A DNA stretch of 64,000 nucleotides from Sciscionella sediminilitoris. Its GTDB lineage: Bacteria; Actinomycetota; Actinomycetes; Mycobacteriales; Pseudonocardiaceae. The notes below the pieces were generated by a model, which made no database searches, was not told the DNA's origin, and saw only the letters and a list, made by a program, of their open reading frames with translations. Location of the stretch: positions 1 through 64,000 of the forward strand of contig NZ_JALM01000036.1 of NCBI RefSeq assembly GCF_000737195.2, given 5' to 3'. The translations under genes and the position numbers were made by a program. Shown one piece after another: positions 42,192 to 52,160 of this stretch (positions within the stretch are counted from its first letter, which is position 1; every line of letters begins with the position of its first letter).

Positions 42192-43058
42192 TCAGTCGGG
42201 GGAGACGCTCGGCCTGCTCGGCGCGGTTCTCGGATGCCGGACCGTGTAGGCCGCGTCGGCGAGCCGCGCCGAGGGAACGGTGAGCTGATCGGCAGGGGCG
42301 GGAATGGCGAACATTCCGCCGTTTCCGCCCCGATCGCCACCGCCGGACCCGGAGGAATGTCCCTGGGTGGCCGTGGGCCCGCCCTGATCGGCGGGCACCG
42401 GCTCGGGAAGCCGCTGTTTGTGCCGCTGTTCGGTGGTCTTCGAGGTGTCCGGCTTGATATCCGGCTTCGCCGAGCTCATCTGCTGGTTGGAGGCGACCGA
42501 GGCCGCCACCGGGTGCGTGGGTTCGGTGTGCCGCTGCGTGGTGTGCTCGACGGGCTTGCTCGGCTTGGCCGCCGTCTGCTGTTCCTGCTTGGCCGGTGCC
42601 GGCTCGCTCTTGCTCGGCTTCTCCGGCACGGAGACGTACGAACCACTGGCGCTCGGGGACGCGTCGACGTGGCTCGGCGACTGGTGGCCGTGGATCGGGA
42701 GCTCGATGAGGCCACCGCTGGAGTGTCCGCCGGAGCTCGAGGAGTGCGAGGGCTTCGGCGCGGGCGTTTCCGGTTCCGGTGTTCGCACGATCTGGTTGAC
42801 GACCGGGAGGCTGCGGACCGTGGAATCGAGTGTTCCGGTCAGGCCCTTGGTCAGCCCGCCGAGCAGGCCCGGCGAGCTATCGGCGTGCTCTTCCTGCTGC
42901 TGGCCACTCTGCCCGTCGGAGGGCTTCTCGGCGGCCGAGGCGATCGCCGAGCAGCACAGCACCAGGCCGACGGTGAACAGGAACGTCCATGCGAGGCGCG
43001 CGGCGAGCTTGCGCAGGTCGACACCAGCCGGTGTCTCTGCGCTTGCCGGCGCGACCAT
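42192..43058 (-). CDS. secreted low-complexity Pro/Ser/His-rich protein
   Basis: A 288-residue protein. The N-terminus has one hydrophobic helix (about residues 19-38, ending CCSAIASA) consistent with a signal peptide. The rest is Pro, Ser, Lys, His and Gln-rich low complexity (PETPAPKPSHSSSSGGHSSG), with a GLLGGLTKGLTGTLDSTVRS stretch after the signal. No domain is recognised. It could be a wall-associated or spore-coat-like protein. ATG 43058 follows GAGAGGGG; the frame extends 11 codons further. Confidence 0.7.
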   Translation of the reverse strand: MVAPASAETPAGVDLRKLAARLAWTFLFTVGLVLCCSAIASAAEKPSDGQSGQQQEEHADSSPGLLGGLTKGLTGTLDSTVRSLPVVNQIVRTPEPETPAPKPSHSSSSGGHSSGGLIELPIHGHQSPSHVDASPSASGSYVSVPEKPSKSEPAPAKQEQQTAAKPSKPVEHTTQRHTEPTHPVAASVASNQQMSSAKPDIKPDTSKTTEQRHKQRLPEPVPADQGGPTATQGHSSGSGGGDRGGNGGMFAIPAPADQLTVPSARLADAAYTVRHPRTAPSRPSVSPD

Positions 43059-43405
43059 GGTGCGTGCCCCTCTCCGCTCGCTGATCTGCACTCCGCTTGC
43101 CGGAGCCGAGTCTGTTCAAGCCGCAGACGGTTCTGAACGGCTCGCTTGACTGCGAGCATGCGTCATTTCCGGTCTGTTCGGCAACCATCGATGAGTATCA
43201 TGCCCTGAGATCAATACCTGGTCACCCCACGAGTGGATGAAGTTACCGTCGCCGTATGTGATCACTCGGTGCATTCAGTCTACGCAACGCTACGACGGCA
43301 ATTCTTCTCCGCCGATCGCGCGCTCTCCCGTGGCGAAGGCCACGTTTCTGTCGGTGCTCCCGGGCATCATGCCGGGCATCAGCCGAAAACTGAGGGGAGA
43401 AGACG
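43059..43405. other. intergenic region between divergent genes
   Basis: It holds the promoters of the secreted-protein gene and radC. The middle (43.17-43.31 kb) is A/T-richer than its surroundings and contains the palindrome GTGATCAC (43258-43265). GGGGAG precedes the radC ATG. I saw no RNA gene or riboswitch motif. Confidence 0.4.
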
Positions 43406-44086
43406 ATGTCGATACCGATGACGGAAATACCGGGGGATCAGCGTCCGAGGGAGCGGTTGCTCGCGCTGGGCCCGCAGGCGCTCACGGATGCCGAGTTGCT
43501 GGCGGTGCTGCTCCGCAACGGCAAGGTGGGGGCGAGCGCGCTCGACGTGTCCGCCCAGCTGCTCGCCGAGCAGGGTGGCCTGCAGCGATTGGCGAACGCC
43601 CGCCCCGAGGAGCTGGCCAGGATGACCGGGGTTGGAACGGTGAAGGCGGCCAGCCTGGTCGCGGCCTTCCATCTCGCCTCGCGGGCACGAGAACCCGCGG
43701 AGCCGGCCTCCGAACTGCACGAGGCCGGTGAGATCGCCGCGGTCGCCCGGCCGCTGTTCTTCGGCGCGCGCACCGAACGGCTCGTGGTGCTGGTGGCCGA
43801 TGCGCGGGACCGATTGCGGTACCGGATCGTGCTCGCCGAGGGCTGTATCGATCAGGTCCCGCTCCCGCTGCGGGAGATCCTGAACGTCGTGCTCCGCCAG
43901 GACGGCCGCGGATTCGCTCTTGCGCACAACCATCCCTCCGGCGACCCGGAGCCGAGCTGGCAGGACAAGCGCTCCAGCCAGGTCCTCATGGACGCGGCGG
44001 CCACGCTCGGTCTGCGGTTCCTCGATCACGTGGTGGTGGCGGGCGAGCAGTGGGCGAGCGCGGTCACCGGGGCCACGAACCGCTGA
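43406..44086 (+). CDS. radC: RadC-family JAMM protein
   Basis: A 226-residue protein. A helix-hairpin-helix-like N-terminus (LANARPEELARMTGVGTVKA) precedes a JAB/MPN domain with the metal motif HNHPSGDPEPSWQD and the downstream LDHVVVAGEQWASA. RadC was once linked to DNA repair, but that role is doubtful; the metal site suggests a peptidase or nuclease activity. ATG 43406 follows GGGGAGAAGACG. An ABC exporter gene begins 160 bp further. Confidence 0.9.
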   Translation: MSIPMTEIPGDQRPRERLLALGPQALTDAELLAVLLRNGKVGASALDVSAQLLAEQGGLQRLANARPEELARMTGVGTVKAASLVAAFHLASRAREPAEPASELHEAGEIAAVARPLFFGARTERLVVLVADARDRLRYRIVLAEGCIDQVPLPLREILNVVLRQDGRGFALAHNHPSGDPEPSWQDKRSSQVLMDAAATLGLRFLDHVVVAGEQWASAVTGATNR

Positions 44087-44245
44087 CACCGAACCCGTCC
44101 GGGACACCGGGCCGGATTGGGGGCGCCGTTGGATGATGACCTGTCCACAACCGAATAATTGCCCCGTGCATGGCGCGGTTCCGGGGGCGGTGACGCCGTA
44201 AAATCAGTGGTTGGGCGCCCGTCTCCGTGGCTAGCCTGCGCAGTC

Positions 44246-45856
44246 GTGCGGGGTGTTGATTCACGCGGCCCGGTCCGCTTCCTCCGGTCGCTGTTGCGCA
44301 GGCGCGCCGGTCTCCTTCTCGGCGCTGTCGTGCTCGGCAGTGTCGAGATCGTGCCGACCGCGGTGCTGCCCTTGGTCATCGGCACCGCGATCGATGACGG
44401 GATCGCCAAGGGTGACTTCGACGCCCTCGTCTCGCAGGTGTTGCTGATGGCGGCGCTCGGTGCGGCCATGCTGCTCGGCGGTGCCTTCGGGCCCTATCTG
44501 TCCGGCCTGATCTGGACGCACATCGCCTGGGATGTCGAGGAGCTGGTGCACGACCACTCCGCCGAGGTGGGTGGCGCGGTACGCAAACGCTTGCGCGGTG
44601 GCGAGGTGGCGACCGCGGGCACGACCGACGGGTACCACATCGCCGAGTTCGCGGAGTTTATCGGCGCGATCGTGGGTGCGCTCGTCTCGTTCGTGGTCGT
44701 CGCGGTGCTGCTGTTCCCGCGTTCACCGCTGCTGGCCACCCTGGTGATCGTGGGAGTGCCACTCGCGGTGCTCGGTATCGGCCCGCTGGTCCGCCCGCTG
44801 CAGCGCAGGCAGTCACGCCAGCGCGAGCAGGTGGGCGCGGCGGCCACCATGGCGGCCGACATCGTCGCCGGGCTGCGGGTGCTGCGCGGGATCGGCGGTG
44901 AGCGTGCCTTCGGCGAACGGTTCGACCGCACGAGTCAACGGGTGCGGGCGGCCGGGGTCGCCGTCGGCCGGGTGGACTCCTGGTTCTCCTTCGGCGAGGT
45001 GCTGCTTCCCGGTCTGGTCACCGTGGCGATCACCTGGCTCGGTGCCCGCCTGGTCGTGGCCGGTGAGCTGTCCGTCGGCGAGCTGATCGCCTTTTACGGG
45101 GCCGCCGCCTATCTGGTCGTGCCGGTCGCCGTGACCACGGCCGCGATCGACTCGGTGACCTCGGCGCTCGTGGCCGCACGAAAGGTGTGCCGGGTGCTGG
45201 AGATCGGTACCGAACCGGCAGAACCGGCAGGCTCGCGCGCACTGCCACCCGGAGACCTGGACCTGCGCGACGAGCAGACCGGGCTCGTGTTCCCGGCAGG
45301 CCGGCTCACCGTGGTGGACGCCGGAGCGGACGCGGCCGGGTTCGCTGAGCGGCTGGTCCGGCTCGGCGAGACGGAGCCGGGTGGCCGGGTGCTTGCCGGT
45401 GGGGTCGATCTCGCCGAGGTGCCCCGCGGCGAGCTGCGCGCGCGGATGATCCTCGCTTCGGGTGGTGACCTGCTGTTCTCCGGGCCGGCGCGGGAGGAAC
45501 TGGCCACCGAGGGCGGGCTACCGGTCGGCCGCGCCGTTCATGCCGCGCAGGCCGAGGAGGTACTCGAGCAGATTCCGGACGGGCTGCTCGATGAGCGGGG
45601 CCGGTCGCTTTCCGGCGGTCAGCGCCAGCGGCTGGTGCTGGCCAGGGCGCTGGCCACCGATCCGGATGTACTGGTGCTGGACGAACCGACCTCGGCGGTC
45701 GATGCGCACACCGAGGCCCGCATCGCTGCCCGGATCGCGCGGCTGCGCGCGGGGAAGACGACCGTGGTGTTCAGTCAGAGTCCACTGTGGACGGACGTGG
45801 CGGATGTGCGGCTCCGGGTGAATCCCGTGTCCGCGGACGAACGGGAGCCGGTGTGA
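44246..45856 (+). CDS. ABC exporter subunit, degenerate Walker A half
   Basis: A 536-residue transmembrane ABC half-transporter with six membrane helices (about 15-300). Its nucleotide domain lacks a Walker A: the segment is [15 protein letters not shown], no GxxGxGK(S/T). The Q-loop and H-loop are also lost (FSQSPLW where His should be), while the LSGGQRQR signature and Walker [13 protein letters not shown] are intact. It pairs with the next gene, which has the complementary pattern. GTG 44246 fits a leaderless TAGCCT box 8 nt upstream. Confidence 0.87.
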   Translation: MRGVDSRGPVRFLRSLLRRRAGLLLGAVVLGSVEIVPTAVLPLVIGTAIDDGIAKGDFDALVSQVLLMAALGAAMLLGGAFGPYLSGLIWTHIAWDVEELVHDHSAEVGGAVRKRLRGGEVATAGTTDGYHIAEFAEFIGAIVGALVSFVVVAVLLFPRSPLLATLVIVGVPLAVLGIGPLVRPLQRRQSRQREQVGAAATMAADIVAGLRVLRGIGGERAFGERFDRTSQRVRAAGVAVGRVDSWFSFGEVLLPGLVTVAITWLGARLVVAGELSVGELIAFYGAAAYLVVPVAVTTAAIDSVTSALVAARKVCRVLEIGTEPAEPAGSRALPPGDLDLRDEQTGLVFPAGRLTVVDAGADAAGFAERLVRLGETEPGGRVLAGGVDLAEVPRGELRARMILASGGDLLFSGPAREELATEGGLPVGRAVHAAQAEEVLEQIPDGLLDERGRSLSGGQRQRLVLARALATDPDVLVLDEPTSAVDAHTEARIAARIARLRAGKTTVVFSQSPLWTDVADVRLRVNPVSADEREPV

Positions 45857-47631
45857 TGCGCAGGTTCCCGCTCGCGGACGCGGCGCGTGTCCGGCGCTGG
45901 ATCATCGACACCGCGCTGGCGAACAAGGCGGCCTTCGCCGTGACGCTCGGCTGCTTCGCCGCTTCGACGGTCGTCGGCCTGATCGCGCCCCGGCTGCTCG
46001 GGCACCTGCTCGACGCGGTCGTGGCGGGCACCACGGTGGAGACGGTCGACAGTATCGCGCTGGCCTTCCTCGCGGTCCTCATCGTGCAGGCGGTCTTGCT
46101 GCGGTACGCGCGGCTGCGCGGGATCATGCTCGGCGAGAAACTGCTCGCGAGCGCGCGGCAGGGATTCGTGGCCGCCACGCTGCGCCTGCCGCTGGCAACG
46201 GTCGAGTCCACCTCGAGCGGTGACCTGATGTCCCGGGCCACCTCGGGTGTGGACAAGCTGGACGAAGGGCTGAGCAAGGCGGTGCCCGAGATCCTGGTCG
46301 CCACGGTGACGGTGCTGTTCACCGCGGTCGCAATGCTGCTCACCGCTCCGCTTCCGGCGCTGGGCATGCTGATCGCGGTCCCGGTGTTCGTGGTCGCGGT
46401 GCGCTGGTACCGGCCGAGGATGCGGACCGCGATCGATATCGAGCTCGCCTCGGCGGCCGATGCGCAGGCCACCATCGCGGAGACGGTGGACGGCGGCCGG
46501 GTGCTCGATCAGCTGGGCAGGGCGCCGCGCCGGGTCAAGGTGAACGCGCTCGTGCTCGGCGTGCTCCGGCCGAACGGGCGCAAACAGGCGCGGCTGATCG
46601 GTGCCTTCGACGCGGGTGCCGAGCTTGCCTACGTGCTCCCGCTGCTCGCGATCCTGTTCATCGGCTGGTGGAGCTATCAGTCCGGACTGGTGGGTATCGG
46701 TGCCCTCGCCGCGGTGGTGCTCTACGCGCAAGCGCTTTCGGACCCGCTCTACGAGCTGCTGAAGTGGGTCGATGAGCTGATGACCGGCTCGGCCGCGCTG
46801 CGCCGGATCCTCGGCGTCGAGCAGCTGCGCGCCGACCACGGGGAAACCGCGCGGCCGAGCGCGGCACCCGAGGGGCACGAGGTCCGGCTGCAGGGGGTTC
46901 GCTTCGGCTACCGCGCAGGCCACGAGGTGCTGCACGGGGTGGATCTGGAGATCGCCGAAGGGGAACGGATGGTGCTGGTCGGCCCCTCCGGTGCGGGGAA
47001 ATCCACCCTCGGCGCGCTGATCGCCGGGGTGTACGAGCCCACCGGCGGATCGGTGCGGATCGGCGGGGTTCCGGTGACCGAACTGGGCCTGGAACGGATC
47101 CGCGAGCAGGTCGTGCTGCTCACCCAGGAACAGCACGTGTTCTCCGCGAGCCTGCGGGAGAACCTCGCGATCACCGAATCGGACTCGGTGGACGAGCAGC
47201 TGCGCGCCGCCCTGCGCACGGCAGGTCTCGGTGACTGGCTCGGCGAACTGCCCGCCGGACTGGACACGATGATCACCGGCGGGGTGACCAACACCGATGT
47301 CGACGGCGCGGTCACGGTCGGGGCCGCGCGCGCCCAGCAGCTGGCGATGGCCAGGCTCGTGCTCGCCGATCCGCGGATCGTGGTGCTCGACGAGGCGACC
47401 TCACTGCTCGACGCGGACTCCTCACGGGAGCTCGACCGCTCGATGGCCGCGACCCTGGCGGGCCGGACGGTGATCGTGATCGCGCACCGGCTCGGGGCCG
47501 CGCGCTCGGCCGACCGGGTCGCCGTCGTCGAGGACGGCCGGATCACCGAACTCGGCCCGCACACCGAACTGCTCGAGCAGGAGGGGGCCTACGCGCGCCT
47601 GTTCCAGCGGTGGTCGGCGGGGGCCCGATGA
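45856..47631 (+). CDS. ABC exporter subunit with intact Walker A
   Basis: A 591-residue half-transporter with six membrane helices and a nucleotide domain with Walker A VGPSGAGKSTLG, Q-loop LLTQEQHVF, Walker B IVVLDEATSLLD and H-loop IVIAHRLG. The signature LSGGQ is replaced by VTVGAARAQQ, so with the preceding subunit it makes one canonical site (its Walker A with that subunit's signature) and one dead site. The start overlaps the previous stop by one base (TGATG). The substrate may be a drug, lipid or peptide. Confidence 0.9.
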   Translation: MRRFPLADAARVRRWIIDTALANKAAFAVTLGCFAASTVVGLIAPRLLGHLLDAVVAGTTVETVDSIALAFLAVLIVQAVLLRYARLRGIMLGEKLLASARQGFVAATLRLPLATVESTSSGDLMSRATSGVDKLDEGLSKAVPEILVATVTVLFTAVAMLLTAPLPALGMLIAVPVFVVAVRWYRPRMRTAIDIELASAADAQATIAETVDGGRVLDQLGRAPRRVKVNALVLGVLRPNGRKQARLIGAFDAGAELAYVLPLLAILFIGWWSYQSGLVGIGALAAVVLYAQALSDPLYELLKWVDELMTGSAALRRILGVEQLRADHGETARPSAAPEGHEVRLQGVRFGYRAGHEVLHGVDLEIAEGERMVLVGPSGAGKSTLGALIAGVYEPTGGSVRIGGVPVTELGLERIREQVVLLTQEQHVFSASLRENLAITESDSVDEQLRAALRTAGLGDWLGELPAGLDTMITGGVTNTDVDGAVTVGAARAQQLAMARLVLADPRIVVLDEATSLLDADSSRELDRSMAATLAGRTVIVIAHRLGAARSADRVAVVEDGRITELGPHTELLEQEGAYARLFQRWSAGAR

Positions 47632-47744
47632 GGAATTACCGCCATTCGGGGTAGCGACACGGGTGCGCACCATTACATCCGTCGCTGTGGTCGCCATCTA
47701 TCGTGGGGGAGAGTTGTACGTGGCAGCCCGAGGAGAGCGGGGAA

Positions 47745-49379
47745 GTGGACCTGGTGACCGATCTCGTCGCTGCGTTGTTGACCTCGCTGCACAGGATCAT
47801 CCCGTTCCCGCTCTGCAAGGGGGACTGGCTCTCCACGACCGCGCTCGCCGGTGCGGTGTTCGCACTGGTACCGGTGCTGATCGCGCTGATCTTCGCGATC
47901 GTGCGCAAGGGGACCGGCAATCGCTATCCGGCTCCGCTGCTGACCGTGTTCGGCGTCCTCGGCCTGGTCGGTGCGACCCTGCTGCCCTGGCTGGCCTTCC
48001 GTGCGCTCGGGCAGGTGCTCGGCTCCGGGCGGATCAGCACGGGCGGCCGGTCCTGCTTCGTGCGCCAGCAGGGCTCGTACTTCATGGGCGGCCCGAACGT
48101 CTGGCACGCGCTGACCTCCTCGGGAAACGGCCGCGCGGTGGAGGTCATCTACGTCGCACTGCTGGTCGGCGTGCCACTGGTCGGGCTGATCTGCATCGCG
48201 CTGCTCGCCCGCGCCGCGTTCCGCCGTGGACCGCGCTGGCCGGGCCGGTTGTGCCTGTGGATCCCGCACGTGCTGCTGATCCTGGCCACCTTCGGGCTCC
48301 CGGCGAACGTGATGGTCTCCGCCTGGCTCGGTTACGTGCCGATGCTGCTCATCGGCTCACTGCTGGTGCTGCTCCCCGGTGCGCCGCGCTGGTCGGTGAT
48401 CGATCGCATCCCGGCGCCGCGCTATGAGCTGGAGCCCGAACCCGAACCGGAGCTGCCCGGTGACCGGCTCGCGGACACCCCGGGCCCGCTGCCGTTCATG
48501 GAGGAGGACCCGGAGACGATCCCGGCCGATGGCAGCCGGTTCCGCAAGATCCGCCAGCTGGGCAAGGGCGGGTTCGGCACCGTGTGGCTGGCCAAGGACA
48601 CCAACCTGGGCCGCACCGTCGCGGTGAAGTTCGCGCACGCCCCGGACGCCGAGACCGAGGAGCGGATGATGCGCGAGGCGCGCGCGCTGGCCGCGGTCCG
48701 GCACCCGAACTGCGTGAAGATCTTCGACATCGCCAGCGAACCCGAGGGCATGGGCCTGGTGATGGAGTACATCGCGGGTTCCTCGCTGTCCGATTCGGTG
48801 CGCGCGGCCGGTGGCGGGCTGGACGACATCGCGGCCGCGCGGCTGTGGGCGACCATGGCCGGTGCGCTGGACGATGCCCACCAGCAGGGTGTGCTGCACC
48901 GGGATGTGAAGCCCTCGAACATCATCCTCGACCCGGAGGGCTCGCCGCACCTGATCGATTTCGGGATCGCGCGCAGCGCGGGCGACTCGACGCTCACGCA
49001 GACCGGCATGATGATGGGCACACCCGATTTCCTCGCGCCGGAGACCGCTTCGGGGGAGGGCGCCTCGCCCGCCTCGGATGCCTGGCAGCTCGCGGCCACG
49101 GTCAGCTTCGCGCTCTGCGGGCAGCCGCCACGGGGCACCCGCGAGACGCCGATGGCCGCGCTGATGGCCGCGGCCCGGGCCGAGAATCCGCGCGAACTGC
49201 CAGCTCACAGCGTGCACGCCGGGCTGCTCGGCGAGGTGCTGCACTCCGATCCCGGGCAGCGGCCGACCCTGGCCAGCGTGCGTTCGGTGCTCATCCGCTG
49301 GCTCGCGGAGAACGGTTACGACGAGGACGGCCCGGTCTCCACGGTGTTCACCGAGCCGGTTCGCCGTACCCACCGATAA
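47745..49379 (+). CDS. Ser/Thr protein kinase with N-terminal membrane domain
   Basis: A 544-residue protein. Five or so hydrophobic helices fill residues about 20-215, with a roughly 40-residue loop between helices 2 and 3 (about 90-125). Then come a Glu/Pro linker and a complete kinase domain (about 255-525) with LGKGGFGTVWLA, VAVKFA, HRDVKPSNI, DFGIARS and FLAPETAS. Most PknB-type kinases have the kinase first and one helix after it; here the order is reversed. GTG 47745 follows GGAGAGCGGGG and fits a TATCGT box at 47699-47704; an earlier GTG at 47703 would overlap that box. Confidence 0.85.
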   Translation: MDLVTDLVAALLTSLHRIIPFPLCKGDWLSTTALAGAVFALVPVLIALIFAIVRKGTGNRYPAPLLTVFGVLGLVGATLLPWLAFRALGQVLGSGRISTGGRSCFVRQQGSYFMGGPNVWHALTSSGNGRAVEVIYVALLVGVPLVGLICIALLARAAFRRGPRWPGRLCLWIPHVLLILATFGLPANVMVSAWLGYVPMLLIGSLLVLLPGAPRWSVIDRIPAPRYELEPEPEPELPGDRLADTPGPLPFMEEDPETIPADGSRFRKIRQLGKGGFGTVWLAKDTNLGRTVAVKFAHAPDAETEERMMREARALAAVRHPNCVKIFDIASEPEGMGLVMEYIAGSSLSDSVRAAGGGLDDIAAARLWATMAGALDDAHQQGVLHRDVKPSNIILDPEGSPHLIDFGIARSAGDSTLTQTGMMMGTPDFLAPETASGEGASPASDAWQLAATVSFALCGQPPRGTRETPMAALMAAARAENPRELPAHSVHAGLLGEVLHSDPGQRPTLASVRSVLIRWLAENGYDEDGPVSTVFTEPVRRTHR

Positions 49380-49433
49380 CCCGGCGAAGCCGTGCGGGGA
49401 AGATAGGGCTGGCGGATGAAGGAGGAGGCAGAA

Positions 49434-50042
49434 GTGCGGAAGTTCCAGAAGCCGGCCGGTGCGGTCGCCCTTGCGATCATCGCGGCGGTCACGGTCGCCG
49501 GCTGCACGAACCGGGAGGAGCCCGCCAAGGGCGGCAACGAGGTCAGCGACGGCAACGCCATGGCACCGCTGAACGGCGCGAACTCGGCCAGCCCGGCAAG
49601 CTCCTCGAACGAGGCGGGCGCGCCGTTCGGCAAGGCCTGCTCGAAGCTGCCGCAGACGCAGACCGGCGATCTCCCCGCCGCCGAGGCCATCGCGAAGATC
49701 CCGATGCTCGCCAACTTCTCCGAAGCCGTGCAGCGCGCGGGGCTCGGGCCGGAGCTGAACAAGCAGGGTGAGCACTACACCGTGTTCGCCACGACCGACA
49801 GCGCCACCGCGCCGAACAGCGCCGACAAGCTGCGCCAGCAGGTGCTCACCGAGCAGCAGAACCGGTCCTCGCTGACCGAGGGCAAGCAGTTCAGCACGCT
49901 CGCGGGCAACGGCAAGCTGAGCGTCTCCGGGTCCGGCGACGAGCTGACCGTGACCGGGTCCGATGGCGCGAAGGCGAACGTGATCTGCGGCAACATCAAG
50001 GCGGCCAACGCCACGATCTTCATCATCGACAAGCCACTGTAA
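49434..50042 (+). CDS. fasciclin-domain lipoprotein
   Basis: A 202-residue secreted lipoprotein. The signal peptide ends in a lipobox (TVAGC, Cys about residue 22), then a low-complexity linker, and a FAS1 domain (about 85-200) with FSEAVQRAGLGPEL, HYTVFATTDSAT, FSTLAGNGKLSVSG and the closing NATIFIIDKPL. FAS1 domains mediate adhesion; the actinobacterial ones are MPT70/83-like. GTG 49434 follows GGAGGAGG; ATG 49416 is less likely. It lies after the kinase and before rex. Confidence 0.85.
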   Translation: MRKFQKPAGAVALAIIAAVTVAGCTNREEPAKGGNEVSDGNAMAPLNGANSASPASSSNEAGAPFGKACSKLPQTQTGDLPAAEAIAKIPMLANFSEAVQRAGLGPELNKQGEHYTVFATTDSATAPNSADKLRQQVLTEQQNRSSLTEGKQFSTLAGNGKLSVSGSGDELTVTGSDGAKANVICGNIKAANATIFIIDKPL

Positions 50043-50043
50043 C

Positions 50044-50061
50044 CGGCTGACCAGCCGTTTT
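50044..50061 (+). terminator. Rho-independent terminator after the fasciclin gene
   Basis: CGGCT-GACC-AGCCG followed by TTTT, immediately after the stop at 50042. Short but classical in form. Confidence 0.5.
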
Positions 50062-50160
50062 GTGTAATCGTTCCCGAGTTGGATACCTTGGTTCAGGGCG
50101 CATTCGCGCGGCATTCCCGCCTGCGCGCCGGTCAAGCATGAACCCCTCGGGAGCGAGTAC

Positions 50161-50859
50161 GTGGCCAAGAGTGCACACGGGCAGCACGGTCCGATTCCGG
50201 AGGCCGCGGTCTCCCGTCTCGCCGTGTACCTCCGTGCGCTCTCCTCGCTGACCGAAACCGAGGTCACGAGCGTGTCCAGCGAGGAACTGGCCACCGCTGC
50301 CGGGGTCAACTCGGCGAAGCTGCGCAAGGACCTCTCCTATCTCGGTTCCTACGGCACCCGCGGGGTCGGCTACGACGTCCGGGTGCTCACCGAGGAGATC
50401 GAACGTGTCCTCGGCCTCACCGCGAACCAGGCCGTGGCGGTCGTCGGGATCGGTAATCTTGGTCACGCTCTGGCCAACTACGGCGGCTTCCCGGGAAGGG
50501 GTTTCCCGGTTCGCGCGCTGTTCGATGTGGACGCGGATCTGCTGGGTGTGCCGGTAGGAGGCATCCAGGTCTCGCATATCGAGGACATCACCGAGGTGTG
50601 CGCCGAGCGCGGGATCACGATCGGGGTGATCGCGACGCCCGCCTCCTCGGCGCAGTCGGTGTGCGCGCGTTTGGTTTCTTCGGGCGTGCGGTGCATCCTG
50701 AACTTCGCACCCGTTGAGCTCGTGGTGCCGGACGATGTAGAGGTACGCAAGGTCGACCTCGCCGTGGAGATGCAGATCCTGTCATTCCACGTGGCGCGGC
50801 GGGCCGGCACGCGTGCGGCCGAAGAAGGAACGAACGGGATGGTGACGAACCCGTCATGA
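50161..50859 (+). CDS. rex: redox-sensing transcriptional repressor Rex
   Basis: A 232-residue Rex. The N-terminal winged helix (about 12-80) has [20 protein letters not shown] and [14 protein letters not shown] Rossmann NAD(H) domain follows, starting [19 protein letters not shown], with the C-terminal swapped helix [11 protein letters not shown]. It reads the NADH/NAD+ ratio; in Streptomyces Rex represses rex-hemACD and respiratory genes. The same order rex-hemA-hemC-hemD is present here, with hemA starting 4 nt inside rex. The GTG start is preceded by GGGAG. Confidence 0.95.
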   Translation: MAKSAHGQHGPIPEAAVSRLAVYLRALSSLTETEVTSVSSEELATAAGVNSAKLRKDLSYLGSYGTRGVGYDVRVLTEEIERVLGLTANQAVAVVGIGNLGHALANYGGFPGRGFPVRALFDVDADLLGVPVGGIQVSHIEDITEVCAERGITIGVIATPASSAQSVCARLVSSGVRCILNFAPVELVVPDDVEVRKVDLAVEMQILSFHVARRAGTRAAEEGTNGMVTNPS

Positions 50860-52160
50860 GCGTGCTTGCTGTTGGGCTCTCCCACAGGACCGCGGATGTG
50901 CGCACCCTCGAGCGGGCCGCGGTCAGCGGTGCGGACCTGCCGAAGCTGCTCGACGAACTGCTCGGCTGCGCCAACGTCTCCGAGGTCGCCGTGGTGTCCA
51001 CGTGCAACCGGGTCGAGGTGTACGCGGCGGTCGAGACCTTCCACGGCGGACTCTCCGATGTGAGCTCGGTGCTCTCCCGCGCGGCGGGGTGCGAGACCCA
51101 GGAGCTCGTCGACAACCTCTACGTCTACTACTCGGGTGCCGCGATCGAGCACCTGTTCAGTGTCACCTCCGGGCTCGACTCCATGGTGGTCGGCGAGCCG
51201 CAGATCCTCGGCCAGGTGCGCGCGGCCTACCAGGCGGCGACCGAGCGCGGCGCGGTCGGCCAGGTGCTGCACGAGCTGATCCAGACCGCGCTGCGGGTCG
51301 GCAAGCGGGTGCATTCCGAGACCGGGATCGACCACGCGGGGGCCTCGGTGGTCTCGGAGGCGCTCGAGGACGCCAAGGGCGCGCTCGGCGGGCTCGAGGG
51401 CCGCACCGCGCTGCTGGTCGGCGCGGGCGCGATGAGCGGGCTCGCGGCGGCGCACCTGCGGCGTGCCGGGGTCGGCGAGATCATCGTGGCGAACCGCACC
51501 ATGGACAACGCGCGGCGGCTCGCGGCCAATATCGAGGCCGAGGGCACCGACGCGCGCGCCGCGGGCCTCGACACCCTCACCGAGCAGCTGCGCTCGGCCG
51601 ATGTCGTGGTGACCGCGACCGGGGCGAGTGAGGTCGTGCTCGACGCGGAGACCGTGCGCAGTGCCGTGCGGGATCGGCTGGTGCTGTGCGACCTGGGGCT
51701 GCCGAGGGACATCGCCCCGGAGGTTGCCGAGCTGCCGGGCACCACGATCGTGGACATCGAATCGCTGCAGCGGCGGCTCACGAACAGCCGCAGCGGCGAG
51801 GAGACCCGCATCGCGCGGGAGATCGTCACCAGGGAAGTGAAGGGTTACCTCGACGGGCAGCGCTCCGCCGCGGTCACCCCGACCGTGACCGCCCTGCGCA
51901 AGCGGGCAGCCGAGGTCGTCGACGCCGAGATGCTCCGGCTCGACGCCAAGCTGCCGGAACTCGACGACCAGGTGCGCGCCGAACTCGGTTACACCGTGCG
52001 CCGCGTGGTCGACAAACTGCTGCACACCCCGACCGTCCGGGTCAAGGAGCTCGCCTCGGATCCCGGTGGGATCGAGTACGCCGACGCGCTGCGTGAGCTG
52101 TTCAACCTCGACCCGAACGCGCCGGTCGCGGTGTCCGAAACCGAAGGAGGGCCGCGTTGA
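50856..52160 (+). CDS. hemA: glutamyl-tRNA reductase
   Basis: A 434-residue first enzyme of the C5 haem pathway, reducing glutamyl-tRNA to glutamate-1-semialdehyde with NADPH. The catalytic Cys50 lies in [32 protein letters not shown] and [16 protein letters not shown] (NADPH fold) are clear; the helical dimerisation region is at the C-terminus. The ATG overlaps rex by 4 nt. Downstream hemC starts at TTG over its stop. Confidence 0.97.
   Translation: MSVLAVGLSHRTADVRTLERAAVSGADLPKLLDELLGCANVSEVAVVSTCNRVEVYAAVETFHGGLSDVSSVLSRAAGCETQELVDNLYVYYSGAAIEHLFSVTSGLDSMVVGEPQILGQVRAAYQAATERGAVGQVLHELIQTALRVGKRVHSETGIDHAGASVVSEALEDAKGALGGLEGRTALLVGAGAMSGLAAAHLRRAGVGEIIVANRTMDNARRLAANIEAEGTDARAAGLDTLTEQLRSADVVVTATGASEVVLDAETVRSAVRDRLVLCDLGLPRDIAPEVAELPGTTIVDIESLQRRLTNSRSGEETRIAREIVTREVKGYLDGQRSAAVTPTVTALRKRAAEVVDAEMLRLDAKLPELDDQVRAELGYTVRRVVDKLLHTPTVRVKELASDPGGIEYADALRELFNLDPNAPVAVSETEGGPR

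Noticed and set aside
39587-42340. Minus-strand open frame of over 900 codons across the PP2C, yczE and mocR genes
   Set aside because: Its product is Arg/Pro/Gly-rich with no domain, and it overlaps well-supported genes. In high-GC DNA the antisense frame of a real gene often lacks stops.
43092-43405. c-di-AMP riboswitch upstream of the secreted protein gene
   Set aside because: Secreted wall proteins in Actinobacteria often have one, so I looked. The conserved core segments are absent on the minus strand here.
50058-50078. Rex operator upstream of rex
   Set aside because: TGTGTAATCGTTCCCG matches only one half of the Streptomyces Rex site (TGTGAACGCTTTCACA). It is too weak to list as a feature, though autoregulation is expected from the family.
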